From: Carya illinoinensis
Lineage: Eukaryota; Streptophyta; Magnoliopsida; Fagales; Juglandaceae
Assembly (NCBI RefSeq): GCF_018687715.1
Contig: NC_056758.1
Span: 41,642,467 to 41,706,466 of the forward strand
Reading direction: 5' to 3'
DNA: 64,000 nt
Shown here: piece after piece, positions 1 to 11,047 of the stretch
Layout: every line of letters begins with the position of its first letter
How positions within the stretch are numbered: position 1 is the stretch's first letter
Position numbers and translations under genes: made by a program
The notes under the pieces: model-generated
The model's database searches: none
The model's input: the letters and a program-made list of their open reading frames with translations, nothing else
Told to the model about the DNA's origin: nothing

Positions 1-1071
1 CTGAAAGAAACTGGGAAGATAAGCCCCATATTTGAGTTCTATTATAATATTGTTCTTGGATTATATATATGTAAAAGATAATTTTAATGAATATAAGATA
101 AATTTAAATTTTTACTATTTTATTTATATTCATCTCTATATTAGAATAATTATTTTTTTATTATATAACAATAAAATAATATAAAAAGAATTTGAGTTTA
201 ACTATTCATATTAAATCTCTATATTGGATATCAATTTATTTAATATATAGTAATGATTAATTAATAATTTTAAAAATATTTAATTTTTTAATTATAAATT
301 TATTTTATTTTATCATATTTTACTATTCTAACTATTATATTTTATTAGTAATATTTATTTTACTATTTTATCATATTTTTCCAAATTTTATTCTACTCAA
401 AGATTATTTTCTTGAATTTAGTGGCTTTTTGCGGGTTGGAAATCAAGAGAGAGGGAGAGTTACAAAAATAATAAAATAAAGATTTATTTATTAAAGTAAT
501 TATCAAATTTGCATTTTACTTCACATATATTGTAGCTCAAAACTAAAATATTTAACTATAGATAATTTATTATAGTAATTTTTATCTTTAATGGTTGAAA
601 AAGTAACTTTATTTTCACATATGCAATATCCGGTGAGGATGCTCTCAGGTCTCCCGTCTTCTCTGTATATAAATATAAAATCATATATTTTAAAGATTAT
701 TTTTATCATTTAAAAAAAAACTTTCTAATCAAAATAATAATAACATATTATTTTATTATTATTAATTTTTTTTATATATTTTATAATTAACACCCACTAT
801 ATATATATTTGACATTAATAATATAAATATAATAATAAAAATATAAATTTTATATATATTATATTACAAATACAATAAAATGATAAACAATATAATATGT
901 TATAATAATAAAATAAAGGTGAAGGTAAATGTTCTATTGTGTTTTTAAGGAGTAAATAATGCATTTCTCAATATGTATTGATACTGTTTATAATTATGAA
1001 AATATTTTCGTATATATAATTTAATATAGTCAATTTAATAATCTAATTATGTAAATATCTGTTTTATATTT
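1..1071. other. AT-rich intergenic DNA, no gene seen
   Basis: This stretch is dominated by A/T runs and short TATA-like repeats. I see no exon with conserved coding content on either strand. The short open frames here read through low-complexity sequence and match no family I recognise. It may include the distal promoter of the PRK pseudogene or decayed transposon sequence, but nothing specific can be named. Confidence 0.6.
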
Positions 1072-1238
1072 GAGTTCTGCTACATACAAGCACAGTTACG
1101 CACTAATCTGTGTACCAATATTGATTTATTCATACAAATTTAAATTAATACTGTTTTCAATAAAATCTACTTTTTGACCAATCACATTATATTGGTGCAT
1201 AGATTAGTGCACAATTGTGCTTGCAACTATATTTCTCC
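1072..1238. mobile_element. MITE, family A copy 1 (Mutator-like, 9-bp TSD)
   Basis: A 167-bp element with long terminal inverted repeats. The left arm (starting GAGTTCTGCTACATACAAGC) pairs with the reverse complement of the right arm over roughly 50 bases, including the shared block CACTAATCT...ACCAATAT. It is flanked by a perfect 9-bp direct repeat TTTATATTT at 1063-1071 and 1239-1247. A 9-bp duplication with long inverted repeats is typical of Mutator-like (MULE) MITEs. A second copy with its own 9-bp duplication lies at 18638-18807. It encodes no protein. Confidence 0.88.
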
Positions 1239-2349
1239 TTTATATTTACATATAGATAAACTAATAGCAACGCTATAAGCAAACAAACAAAAATGGGTTT
1301 TTTTTCTTGGAGGCTGGACGGCTGAAAAAATCACGGCTCGTTTAACAAGAAAAAAACTGAAAAATCAGCTTACCAGCACATGCCAAGCTAGAAAATAATA
1401 AACAAGAACATCAAAAGGGGAAGAAACTCCAATATAAAATTATAAATACACTCGCATGGCCGGCCTTTCGATCGACAGCTCAGCCTTGTACCAGAACCAC
1501 CTGGTCAATTTCCCCCGGCCCTACAATCTGTCTGTTGGCATTCCCCCCCTCTTTAAGTTCGCAGTCTTCACCACTAATCTCCTCCATTCTCAAGCTCAAA
1601 ATTCCGCCTGAGCCATCTTCCACCTCTTCTTCATCATGGCTCACAACAAAGCACGTTGGCTTTTGATGCTGTTGACCGCGTTAGTACATTTACAATGCTG
1701 CTGGTGACGATGCAGGAGTGCTGATCAAATTCAAGAGCTCCTTGTCAAATAACGACATGCTTAACGACTGGAATGAATCGATCGATATTTGCAGTGGTAC
1801 TGGAAACAAGAGTAATTGGGCCGGCTTGATATGCACCAACGGAGTCTTATCCGGGCTGCGGCTGGAGAACATGAGTCTCACGCCTCACGGGCATCATCGA
1901 CATAGACACGCTGGCGGAGTAGCAAACTTTGCGGAGTTTGAGCTTCATGAACAATAGCTTCGAAGGTCCGATGCCTAACATGGCGAAACTCGGTTCACTA
2001 AATACATTGTATTTGTCCCACAACCGATTCTCCGACGAAATTAAGGATGATGCTTTTGACGGCATGAAGTCTTTAAAGAAAGTTTATTTGGCACGAAACA
2101 AATTTATGGGTAAAATTCCCAAGTCCCTCGCTGCGTTGCCTAAGCTTATGGAGTTGAACCTCGAGGGTAACTGATTTGAGGGAAAGATACCAAATTTTCG
2201 ATCAAACGGGTGGAAAGTATTCTATCTAGCAGACAAACAACTTGAGGGTCGGATACCAAAAAGTTTAAGCCAGATGAATTCTAGTTCTTTTGTGGGTAAG
2301 TTGATCAGTCTCTTCGACGTACATATGCTGGAGATTACAAAGATATTAT

Positions 2350-2721
2350 TGTTGCGAATGGAGACAAGAGTGGTGGGTCATGCATTGCATGTGTTTGTTT
2401 AATGCATCGAAAGACACCGAATGCACCGAATTCAAAAGGTGCGGCTGCACCTTCTCTCAATTGCACCTTCTCATCGACGACTCCCAATCAGTATTATAAA
2501 TAGGAGAGAGCTCAATTGTGGGTGGGCGTGCATACGAGTGTGGGAAAGAAAGAAGAGAGAAAGAGAGTGGGTGAGCAGAGAGAGTTTACAAGAGAGGTTT
2601 TTTGTAAAAATTATTTTATAGTGAAATTACAGCAGCTGTGGACGTAGGCAATTGCCGAACCATGTTAAATTTTGTCCCTCCTTTATTTAGAATTATCTCT
2701 GTCTCCAACTAGCTCTCAACA
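2350..2721 (+). repeat. Copia 5' LTR
   Basis: 372-bp long terminal repeat, TG...CA, aligned almost end to end with 7425-7797. It holds a TATA box (2495-2502) followed by a purine-rich GAGAGAAAGAGAG stretch. Confidence 0.94.
2495..2502 (+). promoter_or_regulatory. TATA box of the Copia 5' LTR
   Basis: TATAAATA lies mid-LTR, where the U3 promoter of a Copia element is expected. The same octamer is kept in the 3' LTR, where it could drive transcription outward into the rest of the PRK intron. Confidence 0.6.
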
Positions 2722-2723
2722 AC

Positions 2724-2735
2724 TGGTATCAGAGC
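2724..2735 (+). other. Primer binding site (initiator tRNA-Met)
   Basis: TGGTATCAGAGC begins two bases after the 5' LTR and is the standard plant Copia primer site, complementary to the 3' end of initiator methionine tRNA. Confidence 0.9.
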
Positions 2736-2839
2736 TCTGGTTCGTGCTGTCCGAAAATTCAAATTGGTCAAAATCAATTTTTGACAACTCTAGGGTGTTC
2801 CTCGCGTCGAGAGGAATCCGTTGCCCAAACGGAATCGAA

Positions 2840-3145
2840 AATGGAGGTCGGACGAGCCCACACGCGCCCCTAGAAGATAGGCGCATGCATCTGCTGCAAC
2901 CACGCTCCCCCACGCGCATCGGACGTTGAAGACGAGCGATCACACACGCCCACGTGCCCCCACGCGCTCCAGAGTTGAAGACGCGTGAAAGACACGCACC
3001 CACGTGCCCCCACGCGCCCTACAGAGGTTCAGCGCGTGTACTACACGCGCCTCACTCTCCCCCACGTGCACACAGTGCTGTAGCGCGTGTAATACACGTG
3101 CCCACTCTCCGCCCACTCGCACTGTGCAGCGCGTGCACCCCATGC
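2840..3145. repeat. GC-rich Copia leader with CACGTG/CACGCG motif cluster
   Basis: This part of the untranslated leader is far richer in G+C than its surroundings and is built from degenerate short units of the CCCACGTGCCCCCACGCGC kind. CACGTG (the plant G-box core) occurs four times here and once more near 3318. Open frames overlap on both strands because of the biased composition; none looks coding. Confidence 0.7.
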
Positions 3146-3489
3146 GCCAAACAGATCAGAACCGTCCATTTTTCAAATCTTTTTGGGCTAGATCTAAGCC
3201 ATTCAGAGTCCGATTTCAATGATCAAATAGTGCTTTCCAACTATTTGGATCATTTCGGACTCATCCGTACGGTGGAAATTTTGAGATTCGCCATCAATAC
3301 ATTCAATCTGAACCATCCACGTGTTGCAGATCATTTTGGGCTAGATCACGCCAGCTAGAGTTCCATCGCGACGATCAAATAATGCTGACAAACTATTTGG
3401 ATCATTCCGGACTCGTTTCCAGCTAATTCGAGTGTTTCGGACGCAACGGTGATCTTTGTTGGTTTAAATTTGAACTCATTTGTAAAGTT

Positions 3490-6400
3490 GTGGCTGGAGA
3501 AGAAGCTAAAGGTGTTGGTATCGAGAAATTTGACGGTACAGACTTTGCCTACTGGAGAATGCAGATAGAGGATTATCTCTATGGGAAGAAACTACATCTT
3601 CCACTCCTAGGAAGAAAGCCAGATGACATGAGCAATGAAGATTAGAGTTTCCTTGATAGACAAGTGTTGGGAGTCATTCGACTAACACTGTCAAGATCAA
3701 TTGCACACAATGTGGGAAAGGAAAAGACCACAACGGATTTGATGAAAGCTCTATCAGACATGTACGAGTAGCCATCAGCCAATAACAAAGTGCATTTGAT
3801 GTACAAGCTATTCTACTTGAGAATGGCAGAAGGAACTCCAGTTATTCAGCATCTGAATGAGTTCAACATCATCATCAATCAATTAGCTTCAGTGTGGATT
3901 GAATTTGATGATGAAGTACGTGCACTGATTGCTCTAGCTCAATTGCCAAAAAGCTGGGAGGCCATGAGAACAGCTGTTAGCACTTCTTATGGCAAAACAA
4001 AGATGAAGTATCAAGATATCCGAGACCATATTCTTAGCGAGGAAGTTCGCAGAAGAGATACAGGAGAAGCATCAACTTCCAGTTCTGCCTTAAACCTCGA
4101 GACGAGAGGTAGAGGAGCTAGTAGAAGTTCAAATCGGGGCAGGTCAAAGTCCTGAAGAGGCAGAAGTAAATCTAGGTCCGGAAAACAAGTATAGTGCTGG
4201 AATTGTTGCAAGATTGGTCACTTCAAAAATAATTGTAAGGAAGCAAAAAAGAAGAATGAGCATGACTCTGCTAATGCCACAACAGAAGATCTCCGAAATG
4301 CCTTACTCCTTTCAGTCGACAACCAAATTGAATCTTGGGTGTTAGATTCAGGAGCCTCATTCCACACTACAGCACACCAAGAAATCATGCAGAATTATGT
4401 CACTGGTGATTTCGGAAATGTATACTTAGCAGATGGTGAAGCGTTGGAAATTGAAGACATGAGAGATGTACCAATCAATCTGCCCAATGGAAGTGCATGG
4501 TTGCTACAGAAGGTGCGACATGTTCCCAAACTCATGAGGAACCTGATTTCTGTAGGACAACTTGATGCTGATGGGCATTCGGTATTATTTACCGGTGGCA
4601 CGTGGAAGATAACAAAAGGAGCTATGGTAGTAGCTCGAGGCACAAAAACAGGTACTCTATACATGACTTCAAGTATTAGAAATACTGTTGCAATTGCTGA
4701 TGCAAATGCCAACCTATGGCATCAAAGGCTTGGTCATATGAGTGAGAAAGGAATGAAAATACTATTATTCAACGGGAAGTTACCAAAATTGGAATCAACT
4801 GATTTCGACATGTGTGAAGGTTGCATTTTTGGGAAGTAGAAAAAAGTTAGTTTTCTGAAAAATGGTAGAACTCCAAAGTCTACAAAGTTGGAGTTGGTGC
4901 ACACAGATTTGTGGGGGTCATCTCCAGTCGCTTCTCTTGGAGGATTGCGATACTATATTTCCTTTATTGATGACTCAAGTAGGAAAGTATGAGTTTATTT
5001 TTTGAAAAATAAATCTGACACATTTGATACTTTCAAGAAGTGGAGAGCCATGGTTGAAAATGAAACAGACTTGAAGTTAAAATGTCTGAGGTCAGACAAT
5101 GGCGGAGAGTACATTGACAGAGGGTTCAAAGAATTCTGTGCTACAAATGGAATTAGATTTTAGAAGACTATTCCCGGGACACCGCAGCAGAATGGCGTAG
5201 CTGAACGCATGAACATAACTCTCAACGAATGTGTCAGAAGCATGAGGCTGAATTCAGGATTGCCTGAATGTTTTTGGGCTGATGTAGTTAACACTGCAGC
5301 CTATTTGATTAACCGGGGACCTTCGGTTCCCTTAAAGTTCGATCTACCAGAGGAAGTCTGGAGCGGAAAGAAGGTAAATCTTTCCCATTTGAAAGTTTTT
5401 GGCTGTTTATCATATGTTCACATAGATTCTACTAATCGTAATAAGTTAGAAGCCAAATCTAGAAAATGTTTTTTCATCGGTTATGGTGATGAAGAATTTG
5501 ACTATCGATTTTGGGATGATAAAAATCGCAAAATCATCAGAAGTAGAAATGTGATATTTAATGAGCAGATTCTATACAAAACTAAGTCACAAACTGAACC
5601 TGAGGAGTAGCCAAAGAAACCTGAAGTTGTTGACTTTGATGTTACTCGAGTCAACACTGATAAGAATGAGGATCAAGAAAATGATGATACACAGATCGAA
5701 CAACGTACACCACTCACTGTTATTCGAAGATCTTCAAGGATAATCAGGCCACCACAGCGGTTCTCACCATCTCTACACTACATCTTGCTAACAGATAATG
5801 GTGAACTGGAAAGTTATGATGAAACTCTACAAATTGAAGATTCGATCAAGTGGGAGAAAGCCATGCAAGATGAGATGGAGTCACTGATGTCAAATCAGAC
5901 ATGGAAGCTAACTAAGCTTCCAAAAGGCAAGAAGGTTTTGCACAATAAATGAGTGTATAGAATTAAGAAAGAACACAATGGTAGCAAGCGCTACAAAGCC
6001 AGAATGATCGTGAATGAGTTTCAACAAAAGGAAGGTGTCGACTACACAGACATTTTCTCCCCAGTTGTAAAGTTGACCACGATCAGGCTAGTGTTAGCAA
6101 TTGTGGCTTCAGAGAATCTACATCTCGAGCAGTTAGATGTGAAGACTGCATTCCTTCATGGTGATTTGGAGGAAGATATCTATATGCACTAGCCACAAGG
6201 ATTCTCAGTGAAGGGAAAAGAGAATCTAGTTTGCAAATTGAAGAAGAGTTTGTATGGCCTAAAACAAGTTCCACGACAATGGTACCGGAAGTTTGACAAC
6301 TTCATGTGCAGTAATGGATTTACAAAACTGCAGGCTGACCATTGTTGCTATATGAAGAACTTTGACAACTCTTATATTATCCTACTGTTGTATGTGGATA

Positions 6401-7353
6401 ATATGCTCGTTGCAGGGTTAAGCATCGAGAACATCAATAAACTAAAGAAGCAGTTGTCAAAGCGATTTGAGATGAAGGATTTGGGTGCTGCAAAACAAAT
6501 CCTTGGTATGGGAATTATTAGAGACAAGTCTAATGATACTCTCAAGCTCTCGCAGAAGGAGTATGTAAAGAATGTGCTTAGAAGGTTTAACATGGACAAG
6601 GCAAAACCAGTGAGCACACCCTTAGCTAGTCACTTTCGACTAACTAAGGATCAGTCGCCAAAGATGGAGGAAGAGCAAGAATGCATGAACAAAATACCCT
6701 ATGCATCTGCTATTGGTAGTCTTATGTATGCCATGGTCTGTACAAGGCCAGATATTGCACAAGCAGCGGGAGCTGTGAGTCGGTACATGAGTAATCCAGG
6801 AAAGCAGCATTGGGAAGCAGTCAAGTGGATTTTAAGATATCTACAAGACTTTTCAGATACGTCACTATGCTTTACAAAAGCAGGTTTAAAACTACAGGGA
6901 TATGTAGATGCTGATTTAGCAGGTGATGTTGACAGCAGAAAGAGTACTACTGGATTTGTGTATACGCTGGGTGGTACAGCTGTATCGTGGGTTTCTAAGT
7001 TACAGAAGATTGGTGCTCTCTCAACTATAGAAGCAGAATACGTTGCTATAACTGAAGCAGGGAAGGAAATGGTTTGGTTGCAGTCATTCTTGGAGGAATT
7101 GGGAAAGAAGAATGAAAAATGTATTCTGCACAGTGATAGTCAGAGTGCTATTTTTCTCGCAAAGAATCCAGCCTTTCATTCTAGAACAAAATACATACAG
7201 TTGCGATACCATTTTATCCGATCTCTTCTCGATAGTGGACAGCTGATACTTGAGAAGATTCGATGAGCAGAGAACCCAGCAGACATGTTTACAAAAGTAG
7301 TTAATGCTGACAAACTGAAGCTGTGTGTAGCTTCAGTTGGCCTTCGTACTTAA
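3490..7353 (+). pseudogene. Copia gag-pol polyprotein, inactivated by stop codons
   Basis: One continuous frame of about 1,290 codons without a frameshift. Order: gag (GVGIEKFDGTDFAYWRMQ, DIRDHILSEEVRRRD), CCHC zinc knuckle near 4195-4240, protease with DSGAS near 4342, pre-integrase LWHQRLGHMS near 4714, integrase core to about 5600, reverse transcriptase with YVDN at the active site near 6391, and RNase H ending at TAA 7351. In-frame stops interrupt it near 3643, 3768, 4153, 4192, 4837, 4990, 5161, 5608, 5950, 6190 and 7264. The start position appears to be GTG at 3490 rather than ATG. Most stops fit C-to-T or G-to-A changes. The element cannot make its own protein. Confidence 0.92.
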
Positions 7354-7410
7354 AGGCATGACTTGAAGTTGCTGTGATGGTTGCTATGAAGATATGTAGG
7401 CTCATTTGTT

Positions 7411-7424
7411 TCTAAGTGGGAGAT
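7411..7424 (+). other. Polypurine tract before the 3' LTR
   Basis: A purine-rich run (AAGTGGGAGA) directly precedes the 3' LTR at 7425, where plus-strand priming of a Copia element occurs. Confidence 0.8.
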
Positions 7425-7797
7425 TGTTGCGAATGGAGACAAGAGTGGTGGGTCATGCATTGCATGTGTTTGTTTAATGCACCAAAAGGTACCGAATGCA
7501 CCGAATTCAAAAGGTGCGGCTGCACCTTCTCTCAATTGCACATTCTCATCGACGACTCCCAATCAGTATTATAAATAGGAGAGAGCTCAATTGTGAGTGG
7601 GCGTGCAGACGAGTGTGGGAGAGAAAGAAGAGAGAAAGAGAGTGGGTGAGCAGAGAGAGTTTACAAGAGAGGTTTTTTGTAAAAATTATTTTATAGTAAA
7701 ATTACAACAGTTATGGACGTAGGCAATTACCGAACCACGTTAAATTTCGTCCTTTATTTATTTAGAATTATCTCTATCTCCAACTAGCTCCCAACAA
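7425..7797 (+). repeat. Copia 3' LTR
   Basis: 373-bp copy of the LTR at 2350-2721. Most differences from the 5' copy are transitions. It ends CA and is followed by ATTAC, the right half of the target duplication. Confidence 0.94.
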
Positions 7798-8173
7798 TTA
7801 CTTCAGTTTTTTTCTCCCTCACTAGCTTGCTTATTTATTACAATTGATATATATTTGACTTCTTGATCTCAAAAGTAAGGCTCCCACGTTCGACTGTAAA
7901 GTACTCATCATCAATCAGAAACTGTTAGTTTTTCTCTAGGATGGCAATCGAAGCAGAATTAAAAAAAAATCGATTTTAAAATCATCTGAAGCATAATCTG
8001 TATTTTTTATGACAAGAAAACTAATTAGACAATTCGATTATATTTTTAGAATTTTCCTGAAAATAATGATATTCTTAGGATTAACAAGCGATCCGTACTT
8101 TAACAGTATTAAATCTGACAGTCTCTGATGTGCACCTTTAATCATATCCGAAACCAAACAGAATATCTGTAAA

Positions 8174-8392
8174 GAAAAATACTACATATCATTCTATATC
8201 ACACATTTTATATATTAAAATATTATTTTTTATTTTTTTTATTTTTTATTTTATTTTATTCTTATTAAACTAATTAAATTATTTTATTTATTATTCACAC
8301 ACTACATATTTATTATAAAAAAATAAAAAAAATTAAAATAAATATAATGTATGAAATATAATGATGAAAAATAAATTTTTCCATTTGTAAAT
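8174..8392. mobile_element. MITE with imperfect inverted repeats and 9-bp TSD
   Basis: A 219-bp AT-rich element beginning GAAAAATACTACATATCATT. Its right end, reverse-complemented, begins GGAAAAATTTATTTTTCATC, giving an imperfect terminal inverted repeat. Flanks ATCTGTAAA (8165-8173) and ATTTGTAAA (8393-8401) are a 9-bp repeat with one mismatch, again Mutator-like. It lies in the same PRK intron as the Copia element. Confidence 0.6.
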
Positions 8393-10138
8393 GGCATGCA
8401 CGTTGATACCAATGCTTAAAAAATTCTCCCTATAAAAATATTTTTAATAATAATACTATTATAACTCTTTTGTGTTTTTCCTGTGCCAAAATCTGTTGTT
8501 TTTGGTGTGTAAAAGTAAAACTCTTTCATTTTTCTTTTTTCCTTTGACAGGCAACAAAGACCCATGCGGACTGCCTCTGGACCCATGCAAGTCCTCAAGG
8601 AAGAACTACATCGTAATAATCATCATCTTAGCTATCGCCGTCGTCGCATTAGCAGCAATGGGTGTATTTTTGTACAAACGTGGCCGCCGACTCCAAAAAA
8701 CAAAGAGTAAAATGGCCCAAGAAATAAAAGCCTACAAGAATTCTGGTGGAGCGGCTGAAGCCTATGATGTCGACCGGAAAGAGGCCCAATCACCCGACCT
8801 CCCCGGCGAGTACGAAAAGGGTGAAAAAGAAAAGTTATACTTCGTGAGAAATGAAAAAGGGATGTTTGATTTACAGACCTACTTAGAGCCTCCGCCGAAG
8901 TATTGGGGAGTGAGAGTTTTGGGTCCTCTTACAAGGCTGTTCTTTTGAGTGGGCCTGCTATGGTTGTCAAGAGGTTTAGGCAAATGAACAAGGTAGGGAA
9001 GGGAGAGTTTCATGACCACATGAGAAGGCTTGGGAGTTTGTCCCATCCTAATGTGCTTCCCCTTGTAGCCTTTTACTATACCAAGGAAGAAAAGCTTCTG
9101 ATTTCAGACCTTGTCCAAAACGGCAGCCTCGCTTGTCATCTCCATGGTATATTCTTGCAGGTTCTGCTTCAATTAACTTGATTTTCTTTTCCATTTCTTA
9201 TTTGGTAGGACAGGATTCAAGCCTAAGATTTGTCAAACTTTTCAAATCAATGTAAGAACGTCTTAACGAACCAACATCTTCCAGGACCCAACAATTTGGT
9301 CGAGCTTGAAAATAGCCAGTATTCGGTCCAAGAAATTAAGACTGAGTTTGAATGTTGTTTGTGTTGTATCTTGTATGGAATGAATAGAAAGGTGAATTAG
9401 GGACTGCATGGTTAATTTCATCTATGGCTTTTATCATTTAAGCAAAACTAAAGCCTAATAAAATTGTGCATGTTTTGGGTATTGATTTTTTCAGCAAGAC
9501 GTGCACCCGGGCAGCCAGGGCTTGATTGGCCAACTCGGCTAAAGATCATCAAAGGAGTAGCCAGGGGTTTGGCTTACCTCCACAGAGAGTTCCCTAACCT
9601 AATTCTACCCCATGGTCACCTAGAATCCTCCAATGTGCTTCTGGACCACACGTTCATGCCTCTGTTGTCGGACTTCGCTCTTGTCCCAGTGGTCAACAAA
9701 GAGCATGCACAACAATACATGGCGGCGTACAAATCTCCGGAGTTCACACAACGGGACCGTACTGCTCAAAAGACAGACGTGTGGTGCCTAGGGATTCTCA
9801 TTCTTGAGCTTTTAACTGGAAAATTCCCTGTAAACTATCTAAAACATGGGAATGGAGCGAACGCGGATTTGGCATCGTGGGTGAACTCAGTTGTGAGGGA
9901 AGAGTGGACGGGCGAGGTGTTTGATATTGACATGAAGGGAGCCAAAAACAGCGAGGAAGAAATGCTAAAGCTCTTGAAGATTGGAATGTGCTGTTGTGAG
10001 TGGGATGTGGATAGGAGGTGGGAGTTGAGGGAGGCTCTGGAGAAGATTGAAGATTTGAAGGAGAGGGACAATGAGGATGACAACTATTCTTCCAATGTTA
10101 GTGAAGGAGACATGTACTCCTCCAGGGGAATGACTTGA

Positions 10139-11047
10139 GGAAGACTTCTCCTTTCCCAGTTAATATATAATAGTGTTGATGAGTTAATGTGAGGGTTAAA
10201 ACTTTGAAGGATCTGAATAGTGCATATGCTTTTGGAGTACATTAAAGTTAGGTCCGCGGGGTGGCTGCTATGTCCCCCAGTTTCATTTTTGTTATATTCT
10301 TATCTGCAAAGACTGCAATAATGATGTAAGGAGTAAAAAAGTCCTATTGGAATTTGTAAATAATGGGCTAATAAGATATGAATTTGTCACTTTTTCTATC
10401 TTTTCTTTACTATAGTTACGAGTTTCTTCGCAATAAGAAACTGAGGAATTCAGGCTTATCTAGATCAGTTCATTCAGACTGGGTGCATGCAAGGATGTGG
10501 AGGCAGTATTTGGGAAGGTGCATGGCTGGATAATGCTCGATCTGATAAATAACAAGTCATTGACTTGACTAATATATCTCGACAAAAATGACGTAATTAA
10601 ACTAACGACAGCCGCCTACTTTTGAACGATTCTATGGAGAGGGTTTGGAGAAGAGAAATTAACCAATTGAAGAGGAGACGTCGTGAAATGAAATAAAGTT
10701 ATCTTCGAATATATAACAGCTTCAAACCAATCTGTCCCATTTGCTTTCGTTTCGCGGAAGAATTCAAACAGCGTATCTATTAATCTAATGTTTTCAAAAC
10801 GAATTATTAAAAACCGACCATTGACTTGGTATCCAGGAAACAATTGGGCTGGTCACCTTTTTTTATCTTCTTTCCGCCTGTTATAAAAAGTAAAAAACTG
10901 AGGAATGCATGATATGGAGGCCTGCAACGCATTTTATTTTGTATGAACAAAAATACTCATATCTTCATGTAGATTTTCTTCTCTAGGGGTTTTCTTACTC
11001 TACTCGACATCATTAATTACAGGACTTGTGAGGTTTAAAGCTCGAGT
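10139..11047. other. Intergenic: PRK 3' end and promoter of the LRR kinase
   Basis: No coding exon is visible. The left part would hold the 3' untranslated region of the PRK pseudogene, the right part the promoter and leader of the next gene. I could not assign a TATA box or poly(A) signal with confidence. Confidence 0.5.

Larger units (their letters stand above)
2350..7797 (+). mobile_element. Ty1/Copia LTR retrotransposon in PRK intron 1
   Basis: A complete but inactive Copia element: 5' LTR 2350-2721, primer binding site, untranslated leader, one gag-pol reading frame, polypurine tract and 3' LTR 7425-7797. LTRs begin TG and end CA. The flanks ATTAT (2345-2349) and ATTAC (7798-7802) are a 5-bp target duplication with one mismatch. 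Domain order is gag, zinc knuckle, protease, integrase, reverse transcriptase, RNase H, which is diagnostic of Copia; the RT phrase SLYGLKQVPRQWY resembles the Tnt1/Tork lineage. The LTRs differ at about 20 of 372 positions by eye, so the insertion is moderately old. Confidence 0.95.
1636..10138 (+). pseudogene. Pollen receptor-like kinase (PRK, LRR-III) pseudogene
   Basis: Remains of an LRR receptor-like kinase of the PRK family. In intact members this plasma-membrane protein acts in pollen-tube signalling. Exon 1 (1636-2295) encodes a leader, an N-terminal LRR cap and LRRs (SLSFMNNSFEGPMPNMAKL, LYLSHNRFSDEI). Exon 2 (8551-9146) gives CGLPLDPC, a membrane segment (NYIVIIIILAIAVVALAAMG) and the kinase N-lobe. 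Exon 3 (9495-10138) gives the C-lobe, including [10 protein letters not shown] and AYKSPEF. Intron 1 splits a Gly codon cleanly (GTAAGT...CAG). Damage: frame changes near 1700 and 1885, TAG at 1919-1921, TGA at 2172-2174, and a one-base loss near 8877 just before the glycine loop. The HGH...D variant catalytic loop (LPHGHLESSNVLL) is normal for this often kinase-dead family. A Copia element lies in intron 1. Several lesions make a functional product very unlikely. Confidence 0.85.

Noticed and set aside
2672..3358. Overlapping open frames on both strands rich in Arg, Pro and Ala
   Set aside because: They lie in the GC-rich Copia leader. Biased composition removes stop codons on both strands; no family resemblance.
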